Below, in pieces: positions 30,061 through 40,394 of a stretch of DNA of 53,606 bases (position 1 is its first letter; every line of letters begins with the position of its first letter). Source of the stretch: Paenarthrobacter nitroguajacolicus JCM 14115 (GTDB lineage: Bacteria > Actinomycetota > Actinomycetes > Actinomycetales > Micrococcaceae); NCBI GenBank assembly GCA_001313365.1, contig BBFS01000021.1:1-53606 (forward strand), in the 5' to 3' direction. The notes under the pieces were generated by a model. The model worked only from the letters and a program-made list of their open reading frames with translations. It made no database searches and was not told the DNA's origin. The position numbers and the translations under genes are program-made.

Positions 30061-31500
30061 TTACGCGTCGAGCGCGGACATCACGTGCTTGATGCGCGTG
30101 TAGTCCTCAACGCCGTACATGGAGAGGTCCTTGCCGTAGCCGGACTGCTTGAAGCCGCCGTGCGGCATCTCTGCCGTCAGGAGGATGTGGGTGTTGATCC
30201 AGACCGCACCGAAGTCCAGGTCGCGGCTCATGCGCATGGCCGTGCCGTGGTCGGTGGTCCAGACGCTGGAAGCCAGGGCGTATTCGACGTCGTTGGCCAG
30301 TTCGAGCGCTTCTTCTTCGGTGCTGAACTTCTGGACGGTGATGACCGGGCCGAAGGTTTCCTTCTGCACGATGTCGTCAGTCTGCTTGGCGCCGGAGATG
30401 ATGGTGGGCTCGAAGAAGAAGCCCTTCTCGCCTGCGCGGTGGCCACCGGTTTCGATCTTGCAGTTCGCCGGGAGGTTCTCCACCACGGAGGTCACGGCGT
30501 TGAAGTGGTTCACGTTGTTGAGCGGGCCGAAGTAGTTGTCCTCGTCGTTCTGCGAACCCGTGTGCAGGGTCTTGGTGTGCTCCACCATCGCTGCCACGAC
30601 GTCATCGTGGACGGAGTCCTCCACCAACACGCGGGTGATGGCCGTGCAGTCCTGGCCTGCGTTGAAGAACGCGAACTCGGCGATGGCCGCGGCACTCTTT
30701 TTGATGTCGGCATCCTTGAAGACGATGGCCGGAGCTTGCCGCCAAGTTCCAGGTGGGCCCGCTTGAGGCCCTTGGCTGCGCCGCTTGCCACAGCAATGCC
30801 GGCACGGACGGAACCCGTGATGGACACCAGGCCGGGGGGGACCTTGTGGTCAACCATCATGGCGCCGGTTTCGCCGGTGCCCAGGACAACGTTGAGGACA
30901 CCGGCCGGGAAGATCTCGCCGGCCAGGCGTGCCAGCACCAAGGTGGACTCAGGGGGGGTGGTGTCGGAAGGCTTCAGGACAATTGTGTTGCCTGCGGCCA
31001 GGGCGGGGCCGATCTTCCAGATGGCCATGAGGAACGGGTAGTTCCACGGAGCAACCTGGGCTACGACGCCGATCGGTTCGCGACGTACGTAGGAGGTGTG
31101 GCCCTCGAAGTATTCGCCTGCGGACTTGCCTTCGATGATGCGCGCTGCACCGGCGAAGAAGCGGAGCTGGTCAGCACCTGCGGCAACTTCCTCGGAGGCG
31201 ATCAGGGAACGGACCTGACCGGTGTTGCGGTGCTGGGCTTCCACGAGTTCATCGCTATTGGCCTCGACGGCGTCTGCGAGCTTGAGGAGCATCAGCTGGC
31301 GCTGGCCGGGAGTGGCCTTCTTCCACGACTTGAAAGCCTGGTTGGCCGCGGTCATGGCGGCGTCCACATCGGCCTGAACCGAAATGGGCGACTTGGCAAC
31401 GATTTCCCCCGGTGGCGGGGGGGTTCACGATGTCCAGGAGACCCGTACCTGCCGGCGTAACGAATTCGCCGTTGATGAAGTTCTGCAAGGTTTGAACCAC
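30061..31500 (-). CDS. patD: Gamma-aminobutyraldehyde dehydrogenase
   Basis: About 478 residues. GTG at 31500 preceded by GAGGG gives VVQTLQNFINGEFVTPAGTG, typical of the PatD/PuuC branch. APWNYPFLMAIWKIGPALAA, SITGSVRAG, LELGGKAP (general base) and FFNAGQDCTAITRVLVED (nucleophile Cys) are visible, and the end reads MYGVEDYTRIKHVMSAL. Oxidises 4-aminobutanal to GABA, feeding gabT next door; together they would complete putrescine breakdown to succinate semialdehyde. A succinate-semialdehyde dehydrogenase role is the alternative. Breaks are near 30735, 30835, 30955 and 31420. Confidence 0.88.
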
Positions 31501-31645
31501 GGTGTGCAACCCTCTTTCGGAGTCTGGGCATGGGTTTAGCTGATCAGAGCCTATGCCAGGGAGGGGGTCCAAGGAATAGCCAGCTGCACACACAAGGACC
31601 CCCCCGCTTAGTGCGCTTGCCCAGTGCCGGGTTACGCTTGAAAGC

Positions 31646-33144
31646 ATGGCAATGTCCCTCGCTTCGCTCGTCGCTGTCCCCCCCTCCCTGAAACTCCGCC
31701 AAGCCGGCCTTGCCGAAACCACGTGGAACCAGGACATCAGTTGGGTTGCGGTGACGGAACTGGAAGACCCCCAGCGTTTCCTCAGTGGCGGAGAGTTGGT
31801 CCTCACCACCGGCCTGCGCCTCAAGAGCGCCGCCGACCAGCGACGATTCGTCCGCCAGGCCCAACGCGCTGGCGCCGTCGGGATCGGTTTTGGCATCGGC
31901 CTCACCCACGAGTCCGTCCCGGAAGCACTCATCGCGGAAGCCAACCGCTGGGGGGGCTTGCCCCTGGTGGAAGTCCCCTACGAGATCCCCCTTCATCGCG
32001 ATCGGCAAACTCGTGGCGGAATCGCACTCTGCCGACCATTATTCCAACTTGGAACGACTCCTCGCCGGACACCAGATCCTGGCACGCTCACTCCTCACCG
32101 GCGGAGGCCTGAACGAACTTCTCAAGCAACTGGGCAGCATGCTCCGCACTGATGTGGTGCTCACCCAGTTCAGCGCGCAGCTCTACAACAGCGTGGCGGG
32201 GGGGAAACCGGCCCCGACGGCGGATGGCTGGGCTTCGTATCCGATTCCCACCGGCCGCAGGGATGCCTGCACGCTCTGGTTGCGGCAGCCGTTCGTCGAC
32301 TCCGGCATCGTCAGCTACGCGCAAAACCTGATCAGCGTGGAGCTCAACAACATGGTCAAGCAGCGCCAAGCCCAGCGCGCCATGGCCGGTCAGGTCTTGG
32401 ACGACGTCATCCACGGCACTCTTGAGAGCATCGAGGCCGCCCGGCGCCTGGCAGGCGTCGGCATCAACAGCACCCGGAAGAACGTTGTGCTCGTGGCAGA
32501 GTCCACGGCACACCACAAACAACTGATCAGCATCTCCCTGCCCCCAGGCGCTGGAAGCCGGCGTCAGCGCCGTCGTCGGGAAGGACCTGGTCACTGTCAT
32601 CAGCGACGACGGCAGTTCGGCCACCGCTTTGGCCAAGAGCCTTAGCGATCACCTGCAGGAAGCCGGCATCCACGCCGTCATTGGTATCGGCGGCGCCTAC
32701 ACGAAGCCGAACGGCCTGCGTTGGAGCTACTTTGAAGCGCGCGACGCCGTGGCGCACGGCTTGCCGGTCAACGAGCCGGAGCGCCTGAGCCTGACATCCT
32801 TGCTGCTGGCCAGCGAGGATGTTCCGTTGGCGGATATGGCCAGCGAGTCCCTCACGCCGCTGCGGAAGTTCGACGCCGCCCACGGGGCCGAGCTGGTGGC
32901 CACACTGGAGAGCTACCTCAACCACAACGGCTCAGTAGCAGCTGTGGCCGAAGCCCTCACCCTGCACCGAAACACTGTGCGCTACCGCCTGGCACAGATC
33001 ACCGAATTGACGGGCTACGACCCCTCCCAGACGCAGGACCGCGTGCAGCTGTGGCTGGCCTTGGCGGTCCAGCGCTTGGCTCGCGCAACCCTCGCTAGGC
33101 CCCCCCCTCAAGCCCGCGCGGAGAGCTTCGCCACAAAACCCTAG
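31646..33144 (+). CDS. PucR-family transcriptional regulator (GABA locus)
   Basis: About 495 residues, divergent from patD-gabT, so probably its regulator. MAMSLASLVAVPSLKLRQAG begins the N-terminal PucR sensor domain (WVAVTELEDPQRFLSGGELV, FGIGLTHESVPEALIAEANR). A central GGDEF-like part follows (AVIGIGGAYTKPNGLRWSYF), and a C-terminal HTH_30 with LESYLNHNGSVAAVAEALTL then HRNTVRYRLAQI. The stop is uncertain because a C run at 33100-33107 lies near the end. Breaks are near 31683, 31955, 31995 and 32545. Confidence 0.9.
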
Positions 33145-33147
33145 ACA

Positions 33148-33166
33148 TTAGACGTCAAACGTCTAA
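33148..33166. promoter_or_regulatory. Palindromic operator of the MFS-GntR operon
   Basis: TTAGACGTCAAACGTCTAA is a perfect 8+8 bp palindrome around CAA, 9 bases before the likely MFS start. FadR-type GntR proteins bind short palindromes of this size next to their own operon, so autoregulation by the GntR at 34464 is probable. The near-absent leader suggests leaderless translation. Confidence 0.65.
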
Positions 33167-33175
33167 CCTTTAGAT

Positions 33176-34467
33176 ATGGCCGCGACGACTCCTCTTACCC
33201 CCCCAGCACCGGAAACATCCCTACTGTGAGCCCTGCCCAGGCTGCCCCTGCGCTTTCGGCAAGTTCCGCAGTCCCCAAGACGCGCGTCGTCGCCGTCGTC
33301 GGCATTATTGCGGTGGTGCTCATCGGCCTGAACCTGCGCGCGGGCATCACCAGCGCCGCTGCCCTGTTCCACGACCTGCAGCAGGTGTTGGGTTACGGCG
33401 CCCTGGTGGCGTCCATTCTGCCTTCCATCCCGCTGCTGTGCTTTGCGGTTGCGGGCATGGGAACGTCCTGGCTGACCCGGCGTGTGGGTGTCGAGAAGGC
33501 CATCGCCATCGCCTTGGCCCTGCTGGCCGGCGGTTTGCTGGTGCGTGGCGTTCCGGTAACGGGCGCGCTCCTCGGAGGCACCGTCCTGGCGATGTCCGGC
33601 CTGGCCGTATGCAACGTGGCCATGCCATCGTTCATCCGTGAGCACTACTCAGAGCGCACCTCCATGATGACGGGTCTCTACACCTTCACCATGTCCGGCG
33701 GCGCTACCTTCGCTGCAGCCGTAAGCGTGCCTTTGGCTCAGGAACTCGGCTCGCCGTCCATGGGCCTGGCCGCTTGGGGGGGAATCCTTGGCGTCGCGGC
33801 CCTGCTCGGCTTCCTGCCGGTTGTCCTCCACACCCACCGCAACTCCACCAAAACGGACCGCCCGCGGGTGTCCATGTGGCCGTTGCTGCGTACCCGCCTC
33901 GGCATCCTGATTACCGCGATCTTCACCTTCCAGGCGTTCCTTGCCTACGCAGTAATGAGCTGGTTCGCCTACATCCTGACCTCGCAAGGCCTCAGCGCCT
34001 CCGAAAGCGGCCTGCAGTTCGGCGTGATGCAGTTGGTCTCCGTCGCTGCCGGCATGATCCTTCTCGCGTTCGGCTCCCGCCCCCCGCATGCTCCGCCCCG
34101 CACTGTATCTCGCCAGCAGCTCCACCTTGCTGGCCATCGCCGCGATGGTCTGGTTGCCGACGTCGCTGGCGGTTGTGCCGCAGTGCTCTTCGGCTTCGGC
34201 TTGGGCATCTTCCCGCTGGTCCTGGTGATCATTAGCCGCAGCGGACGTTCGACGGCGGAAACCACCGCGCTCTCCACCATCGCCCAATCGCTGGGATACT
34301 TGATTGCGGCAATAGGCCCCTTTGGCATGGGGCTGCTCCACAGCGCCACCGGCGGCTGGGTGCTGCCGCTGAGCCTGCTGTCCATCGTGGCCGTGGCGCT
34401 CATGGTTACCTGCCACCTGCTCACGAGCAAGCGCACTGCCACCAAGACCGGACCGAGGACAGCATGA
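33176..34467 (+). CDS. MFS transporter, CynX/NimT-like
   Basis: About 428 residues, twelve spans. If the C run at 33199-33205 is shortened to five, the ATG at 33176 reads in one frame into the rest of the gene; otherwise the GTG at 33226 is the start. IAVVVLIGLNLRAGITSAAA is the first span with the CynX-type NLR motif. MPSFIREHYSERTSMMTGLY and LVIISRSGRSTAETTALST are typical. Two breaks near 34085 and 34180 cancel each other and garble about 35 residues. The stop overlaps the gntR ATG (ATGA). Substrate (cyanate, nitroimidazole or other) unknown. Confidence 0.85.
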
Positions 34468-35151
34468 CCCTGACCCCCTTCGCATCGCCCGGCCCTTGCC
34501 GAGGAGATCACCGCCAAGCTGCGGGACATGATCAAGTCCGGTGAATGGCCGCTCCAGGAGCGAATCCCAGCCGAGCCAGAGCTCATGTCCACCTTGGGTG
34601 TTTCGCGGGGGGGAACCCTGCGCGAGGCCATCAAGGCCCTGGCCCACTCCGGCATGCTGGAAGTCCGGCGGGGGGGGATGGCACCTACGTGCGGGCCAAT
34701 AGCGAGATGTCCGGCGCGGCGCAGCGCATGTACTTGGAGCATACTCAGGAGCACATCGTGGAGGTCCGGCTCGGCCTGGACACCCAGGCTGCCCGATTGG
34801 CCACCAAGCACGCTACCGCCGAGGACCTGGCCGAGATGCGCCGCCTCCTCGCGCTCCGCCACGATGCCTGGCAAGCCGAGGACTACCCCCCACGTGGCCA
34901 GTGCCGACTGGGAATTCCACGAACGCGTTGCCTTGGCTTCAGGGAATCCATTGCTCCATCAGCTGTACGTTTCGTTCGGCGGAGTGTTCCACAACGACCT
35001 CCTCCGGCAGCAACGCAAGGAAGGCTTCAACGGCATTCCGCGCGAAGGCCACGACGAACTGGTGGACGCCTTGGAGGCACACGACCCCGATGCCGCCGTC
35101 CAGAGCGTGTACCGGAACCTGGATTTCTGCGCAGACCAGGCGCCGCGTTAG
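34464..35151 (+). CDS. GntR-family regulator, FadR/FCD subfamily
   Basis: About 228 residues. ATG at 34464 gives MTLTPFASPALAEEITAKLR. Winged helix: IKSGEWPLQERIPAEPELMS, TLGVSRGTLREAIKALAHSG, then MLEVRRGDGTYVRAN. The C-terminal FCD ligand domain begins VEVRLGLDTQAARLATKHAT and has HVASADWEFHERVALASGNP with conserved D and H metal ligands, and ends REGHDELVDALEAHDPDAAV. Breaks are near 34486, 34608, 34675 and 34888. It probably controls the operon through the palindrome at 33148. Confidence 0.9.
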
Positions 35152-35164
35152 CCAGGCCCCCCCT

Positions 35165-36551
35165 TCACGGCTGAGTGGTTTCAATTCCGGTCCCGGCCGC
35201 ATCCCTGAATCTCGCATTGATCAGCACCACCTCTCGCCCGGCCCGGTCCAGCAGGCTGGCCGCGACGCTCGCCCGATATCCCGTGGCGCAGTGCACCCAG
35301 ATCCTCGCGTTCGGCAGCTCAGTGATCTTCCCGAGAAGCTCGTAGACGGGAACGTTGAGCGCTCCCTTGACATGGGAGGCCTCAAATTCGTCCGGTCGGC
35401 GAACATCCAGCACCACGTCTGCCGGTTCCCGTTCCCTGAGCAACAAGCTCCAGTCCCCCGTGCAGGTAGCTCGCCTGTGGGGGACTCGGGCGCCAACGCA
35501 CCAACATTCAGAACCGCCGTTTCAGGCCCGACGGCGGCATCCGGCTGTCGATACCGATCCTCGCCAAGTCACGGATCGCCTTTTCAACCTCGCTGAGTGG
35601 GCCCAGTAGCGTGAGTGGCTGGTTCCACGGGATCACCCAGCGAGGTAACTGGTGAAATTGTCCCCCACGGCCGTACTCAAAACTCACGCTGCCCTGGAGG
35701 TGGCTATCGGCGAACGCCACGCGATGCCGGAGGTCCACCACCCACTCCCCTGCCCTCAAACGCCGGCCCAGTCCTTTGCGTCCACGGAGTCCGGGACGTC
35801 AAGGGTTGCCGGGTGCGGACCAGCGGCATTCAGCGGATTCATGTGGGCGTAGTACGCGGGGGGGTAGGCCGTGATGTTCTGCAGCAACTGCGAGACAAAG
35901 TGGTCCTCGTCCCGATCTGTCAGGGCGTGGTTCGACGCGGTTTGCTCACTGATCGTCGAGGTCTCTTGATGGCTCGCCGGGCCGATGGAACAGAACGAGC
36001 CGAAGCCATGCGTCGGGTAGAGCGCCGCTTCGGGCGTCGCCGAATCCACCAGGCGCCGGACCGAGGAGTACTGGTCATGGGCCAGCTTCGCGGTGTCATG
36101 CGGCGAGACCAGGTCCGTTCTCCCCACTGAGCCGTAAAGCAAGCTGCCGCCGGAAAACACAGCCTCCGTGCCGGCGTCGTGCGTATCATCCCGCACCACA
36201 TAGGAGAGGTGCGTGTGCGTGTGGCCAGGCGTCGCAACCACCGAAACGGAAAGCCGGCCAACGCGAAGAACCTGGCCATCAGTGACCGGTACACGGGTGA
36301 AAGAGACCTCATCAGCGGCGTTCACCAAATAATCAGCGCCGTGCTTCTCCGCCAGAACGAGGCCGCCGTGACGTAGTCGTTGTGCAGGTGCGTCTCGGCT
36401 ACATGGGTGATCCGGACGCCAGCGTCACGAGCCTCTCGCTCCACCCGGTCGATGTCCCGCTGGGGGGGTCGATCACCAACGCAACTGAGCCGTCATGCAC
36501 CAAGTAGCTGCGGTCGCCCAGCTGCGGAGTTTCAATGACGACGACGTCCAT
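35165..36551 (-). CDS. Metallo-beta-lactamase/rhodanese fusion hydrolase
   Basis: About 460 residues. The ATG at 36551 gives MDVVVIETPQLGDRSYLVHD. The MBL domain has the metal motif THVAETHLHNDYVTGGLVLA and TPGHTHTHLSYVV. A first rhodanese-like domain (AGEWVVDLRHRVAFADSHLQ) lacks the catalytic Cys; the second (ADVVLDVRRPDEFEASHVKG) ends in WVHCATGYRASVAASLLDRA with active-site Cys in CATGYR. This architecture is that of persulfide dioxygenase/CstB-like proteins, acting on glutathione- or bacillithiol-like persulfides. Breaks are near 35455, 35660, 35760, 35862, 36360 and 36465. Convergent with gntR. Confidence 0.87.
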
Positions 36552-36595
36552 GACTCAGGGTACCGCCGGGCGCCACAGAGCGAGCTTAAAAGCAG

Positions 36596-36628
36596 GGCGG
36601 GCCACTCGAGCTGAGTGACCCCCCCGCC
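36596..36628 (-). terminator. Terminator of fprA copy 2
   Basis: GGCGGGCCACTC pairs with the right arm starting GAGTGACC and ending CCGCC (one mismatch, one expanded C run). On the minus strand TTTT follows a few bases later. Confidence 0.6.
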
Positions 36629-36646
36629 AGCAAAGAACCGGAAGTA

Positions 36647-38123
36647 CTAGACCTGTGCGGCTACGCCATCACGGGAGATGTTGACCATGTCCTCGCGCGG
36701 CACAACCTTGATGCGCTCACGCTTGACCTCAACGCCGTGGGAGGCGCCGGCCTCGGTGGCTGCTGCGCCGAGAGCGAGCTCGTGTGCATCAAGGGCAAGC
36801 CAGCCTTCCCAGCTCGTGAACTTCACGCCGCGGGCATCGAGCAGATCCACGACGGCGTCTGCCGCGGGAACCTCGGCGACCGGCAGGTTTTCGCGGTCCT
36901 CCAACAAGTAGGTGACGGTTTCGAGGGCATCGCCCTTGGTGTGTCCGATGAGCCAACAGGCCCGCGCTTGATCCAGCCCGTTGCGTAGAGGCCGGGTACG
37001 TGCTGGCCGTCGGCGTCCAGGACACGGCCGCCGTCGTTGGTGACGACGCCCTTCTTGTGGTCGAACTCGACGTCCGGCAGGGCCGAACCGAAGTAGCCGA
37101 TGGAGCGGTACACGGCCTGGACCGGGTAGTCGATGAATTCGCCGGTGCCGCGGGCGTTGCCCGTGCCGTCAAGCTCGGTGCGCTCGAACTTGATGCCGGC
37201 AACCTTGCCCGGGGTTTCCGGGGGAGTCGACGATTTCCACCGGGCTGTGCAGGAAGTGCAGGTGCAGGCGGCGGGAAGCCGTGAGCTCGGAAAGATCCTC
37301 GGGCTGCTCGGCAATCCAGTTGGTGAGCGTGCCCACCATGGTCTTGGTCTGGTTGTTCGTCTGGACCTGGCGATCGGACTCTTCGTCGAATTCGAAGTCC
37401 TCGGCGTAGAGGATGATGTCCACGTCCTTGGAGTGCGAAAGTTCGCGGAGTTCCAGCGGGGGGGTGAACTTCACCTGTGCCGGGCCGCGACGGCCGAAGA
37501 CGTGAACGTCGGTGACCGGGGGGGAGTTCTTCAGGCCGGCGTAAACGTTGTCCGGGATTTCGGTGACCAGGAGGTCATCGGCGTGCTTGGAGAGAACACG
37601 GGCCACGTCAAGGGCCACGTTGCCGTTGCCGAGGACGGCGATTTCCTTGGCCTCAAGCGGCCATTCGCGGGGAACGTCCGGGTGACCGTCGTACCAGGAG
37701 ACGAAGTCGGCGCCGCCGAAGGAACCCTCGAGTTCGATGCCCGGGATATTCAGGTCGGCGTCCTTGATGGCGCCGGTGGCGAAGATGACGGCGTCGTAAT
37801 GCTTGCGGAGGTCCTCGATGGAGATGTCCGTGCCGTAGTCAACGTTGCCGAAGAAGCGGATGTCGCCGCGGTCCAGGACCTTGTGCAGGGCGTTGACGAT
37901 GCCTTGATGCGGGGGGGTGGTCCGGCGCGACGCCGTAGCGGATCAGGCCGTACGGTGCCGGGTAGCGGTCGAAGAGGTCGATGCTGACGTTGAGTTCGCC
38001 GCTCTTGACGGCCTCGCTCTTGGTCAGGATGTCAGCTGCGTAAACGCCGGCCGGGCCGGAGCCGATGACGGCGACGCGAAGCGGACGGTCCGCAGAACCT
38101 ACGGGGGGGGTGCTAATTGACAC
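36647..38123 (-). CDS. fprA: FprA-type ferredoxin/NADP+ reductase, copy 2
   Basis: About 485 residues. GTG at 38123 after AAGGAAC gives [23 protein letters not shown] motif [20 protein letters not shown], then [24 protein letters not shown] motif [18 protein letters not shown]. The tail ([19 protein letters not shown]) is a few residues longer than copy 1. Very similar to copy 1 through most of its length. Breaks are near 36950, 37220, 37463, 37523 and 37913. Follows cysG by 100 bp on the same strand, so electron supply for siroheme-dependent sulfite or nitrite reduction is a fair guess. Confidence 0.93.
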
Positions 38124-38223
38124 GGCTGTGTTCCTTCTTCTGTTCAGTCATCCCAACCAGGTCGCAGTTGTGCGCGTTGAGGCTCAAAACGCGCTTATCT
38201 GCTACCTAGTTGGGCCGGGGGGG

Positions 38224-39507
38224 CTAGTTACTGCGGACGCGGGGGGGACGATTTGGGGGGGTAATAGTGCTGTAGTCAGCGGTCTTGAAGTGCTGCGGTG
38301 CGAAGGGGCTGACACGGACCACATCGCCGATCACTATGACCGCCGGGTTGGCCACGCCGACGGCTTCCGCCTGGTCCGCGATGGTACCCAGAGTGCCGAT
38401 AGTGACGCGCTGGTCCGGCAAATACCCGTTCTCTACGATACCTACTGGTGTGTCCAAAGGCAGACCCGAGCCCGCCAGCTCGGCCGCGGAATCGCGCAAT
38501 TGCGCCACTCCCATGAGCAACACCACAGTATGATCGGGGGCGTGCCGGGACTTCGGACAGCTCTTCGTGGCCGGTCACCACGCTGAAGCCCTTGGCCAGT
38601 CCGCGGTGCGTCACGGGGGATACCCGCGGCCGCCGGAACGGAAATCGCAGACGTTACGCCGGACACCACTTCAACCTCGACGCCGTGCTGGCGGCAGAAT
38701 TCCGCTTCTTCACCGCCGCGGCCCAGGACGTAGGGGGTCGCCGCCTTTGAGGCGGACCACCCGGTTGCCCTTGAGGCTTCCTCCACGAGGATCCTGTTGA
38801 TCTCGAGCTGCGGCACGGGATGGTGGCCGGGGGGTCTTGCCTACCTCGATCACCCGGACGTCCGGGGCGAAGTTCTTGAGCAGCTCGCGCGGGCCAAGAC
38901 GGTCAGCAACCACGACGTCGGCCTGGCCCAGCAGTCGACGGCCGCGGACTGTGATGAGTCCCGAGTCGCCGGGACCGCCACCTACCAAAGCGACAGAGCC
39001 GAGCGAGCCATCGTTTCCTGGCTTGCGATGACGGCGTAGCGGCAGGTCACCGGTTTCAAGGGCCGTGGCTACAGCGTTGCGGAGGGCCATGGCACGGCGC
39101 GGGTCTCCCCCCCCGGCGTTGATGGCGATCTTGACGTCGTCCACCACGCAACGGCGGGTGTCCACGCGGCTGATGCTTCGTGGTCCGAGGCGTTGACGCA
39201 CCAGATGCGCTGCGCCTCAGCGTCGGCAGCTACCTGGGTGTCCACAGCGGCTGTGCCAGTGGCGGTTTGAGCGAACCAGACGCCGTCGAGGTCTGAGGTG
39301 CGGTACTCGCGCTGCTCCCAGGTGAGGAGACCGGCAGTGGCGAGACCGCGAAGTGTGTCGGTGGCAACGGGAGCGACCACGGTGACTTTAGCACCGGCGT
39401 CGAGCAGTCCCTTGGCGCGGCGCTCCGCAACGGGGCCGCCGCCAACCACCAGCACCGGGCGGCCGAGCAGCCGCAGCGCGGTGGGGGTAAATGTCCTGTA
39501 TTGCCAT
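38224..39507 (-). CDS. cysG: Siroheme synthase / uroporphyrinogen-III C-methyltransferase
   Basis: About 425 residues. ATG at 39507 gives MAIQDIYPTALRLLGRPVLV. The N-terminal precorrin-2 dehydrogenase domain has VVGGGPVAERRAKGLLDAGA (NAD binding) and RIWCVNASDHEASAAW-TPA. The SUMT domain begins VALVGGGPGDSGLITVRGRR and has VVADRLGPRELL, VVRLKGGDPYVLGRGGEEAE and SGVTSAISVPAAAGIPVTHR, all canonical. Breaks are near 38545, 38615, 38740, 38775, 38830 and 39110-39170. The ferrochelatase function is expected in the N-terminal domain. It makes siroheme for assimilatory sulfite/nitrite reductases. Confidence 0.93.
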
Positions 39508-39596
39508 GAAAAAACTGTAGGCTGCGCCGTAACATGCTTCAAAGGCTCGGAAACACCCGGTAACGCTGGGTAATCCAACGTCACATAGTTCCCCGC

Positions 39597-40383
39597 TTAG
39601 TTCGGGGAAACACTGTCTTTTAGCGTCAGGTAATACGCGCGCTGTTCCTTGCCCAAGTGCTCGATCGCGTAACGAAGCGCCGTCCGCGGCATGGTGGCTG
39701 CGTGTTCGTCGAGGAACGCCAGCAGACGCTCGCGACTGCTGCGCCCGGCATCGCGGACCCAACCGCCCACCGCCTTGTGGAGGAGGTCTTCCTTGTCATG
39801 AAGGAGGATCCCAGCGATGGCGAACGTGTCATCCAATTGGCCTTCGCGGATGAACGCCGACGTGGCGACGATGGCCGTCCGGCGCTCCCACATATTCTCC
39901 GAACGAGCCAGGTCATACAGCGATCCCGCGGCTTATCCATGAGCCAACCGCCCACCACCCGCCCGGCTCCCAAGTCCACCAGGTCCCAGTTGTTAATGCG
40001 GTCATGCCTGCGCAGGTACAGCTCGTACAGTTCCTTGCGCCGCTCTTCCGTGGTCTTCTTTTTCTGCGTTTGCAGCGCCATGATCTTCACAGCTCCGGCG
40101 CGGGCCTCGTGGATATCCTCTTCCAGGAGCTTCTCGATCTCAGCCGGGGGGGCATGGCCGCGAATTCCTTGGCAAGCGTGAAAACCTCGCCCATGCGGAC
40201 ACCCATGAAGAAATCACCCTCGCCGTAGTCACCCTCACCGGTCTTGAAATACCGCTGGTACTTGGCCTGCTCGACGTCGGATTGCCTCGCGTTGAGCCGT
40301 GCAGGAACTCGACGGCGGTTGGCTCGGTTCCCGGCGCCAGTGCGGCTTTTGCGGACTTTCCCGGTTGAGGGGGGGTCATCCAT
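39597..40383 (-). CDS. DNA alkylation repair protein (AlkD-like HEAT-repeat glycosylase)
   Basis: About 260 residues. ATG at 40383 gives MDDPPSTGKVRKSRTGAGN. YQRYFKTGEGDYGEGDFFMG then VRMGEVFTLAKEFAAMPPAE is the AlkD N-terminus, LYELYLRRHDRINNWDLVDL and VVGGWLMDKPRDL the centre (conserved NNWDLVD). KEDLLHKAVGGWVRDAGR and HAATMPRTALRYAIEHLG finish the HEAT repeats. Removes alkylated purines (family knowledge). Breaks are near 39928, 40145 and 40295. Downstream of glutaminase by 12 bp, so possibly co-transcribed. Confidence 0.88.
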
Positions 40384-40394
40384 CAATAATGCGC

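Noticed and set aside
33176..33226. GTG 33226 as the sole MFS start
   Set aside because: Shortening one C run makes the ATG at 33176 continuous with the gene and places it right behind the palindrome; kept only as an alternative.
38172..38194. Hairpin GCGCGTT...AACGCGC as terminator of cysG
   Set aside because: Stem of only seven pairs and no T run on the minus strand; too weak to list as a terminator.
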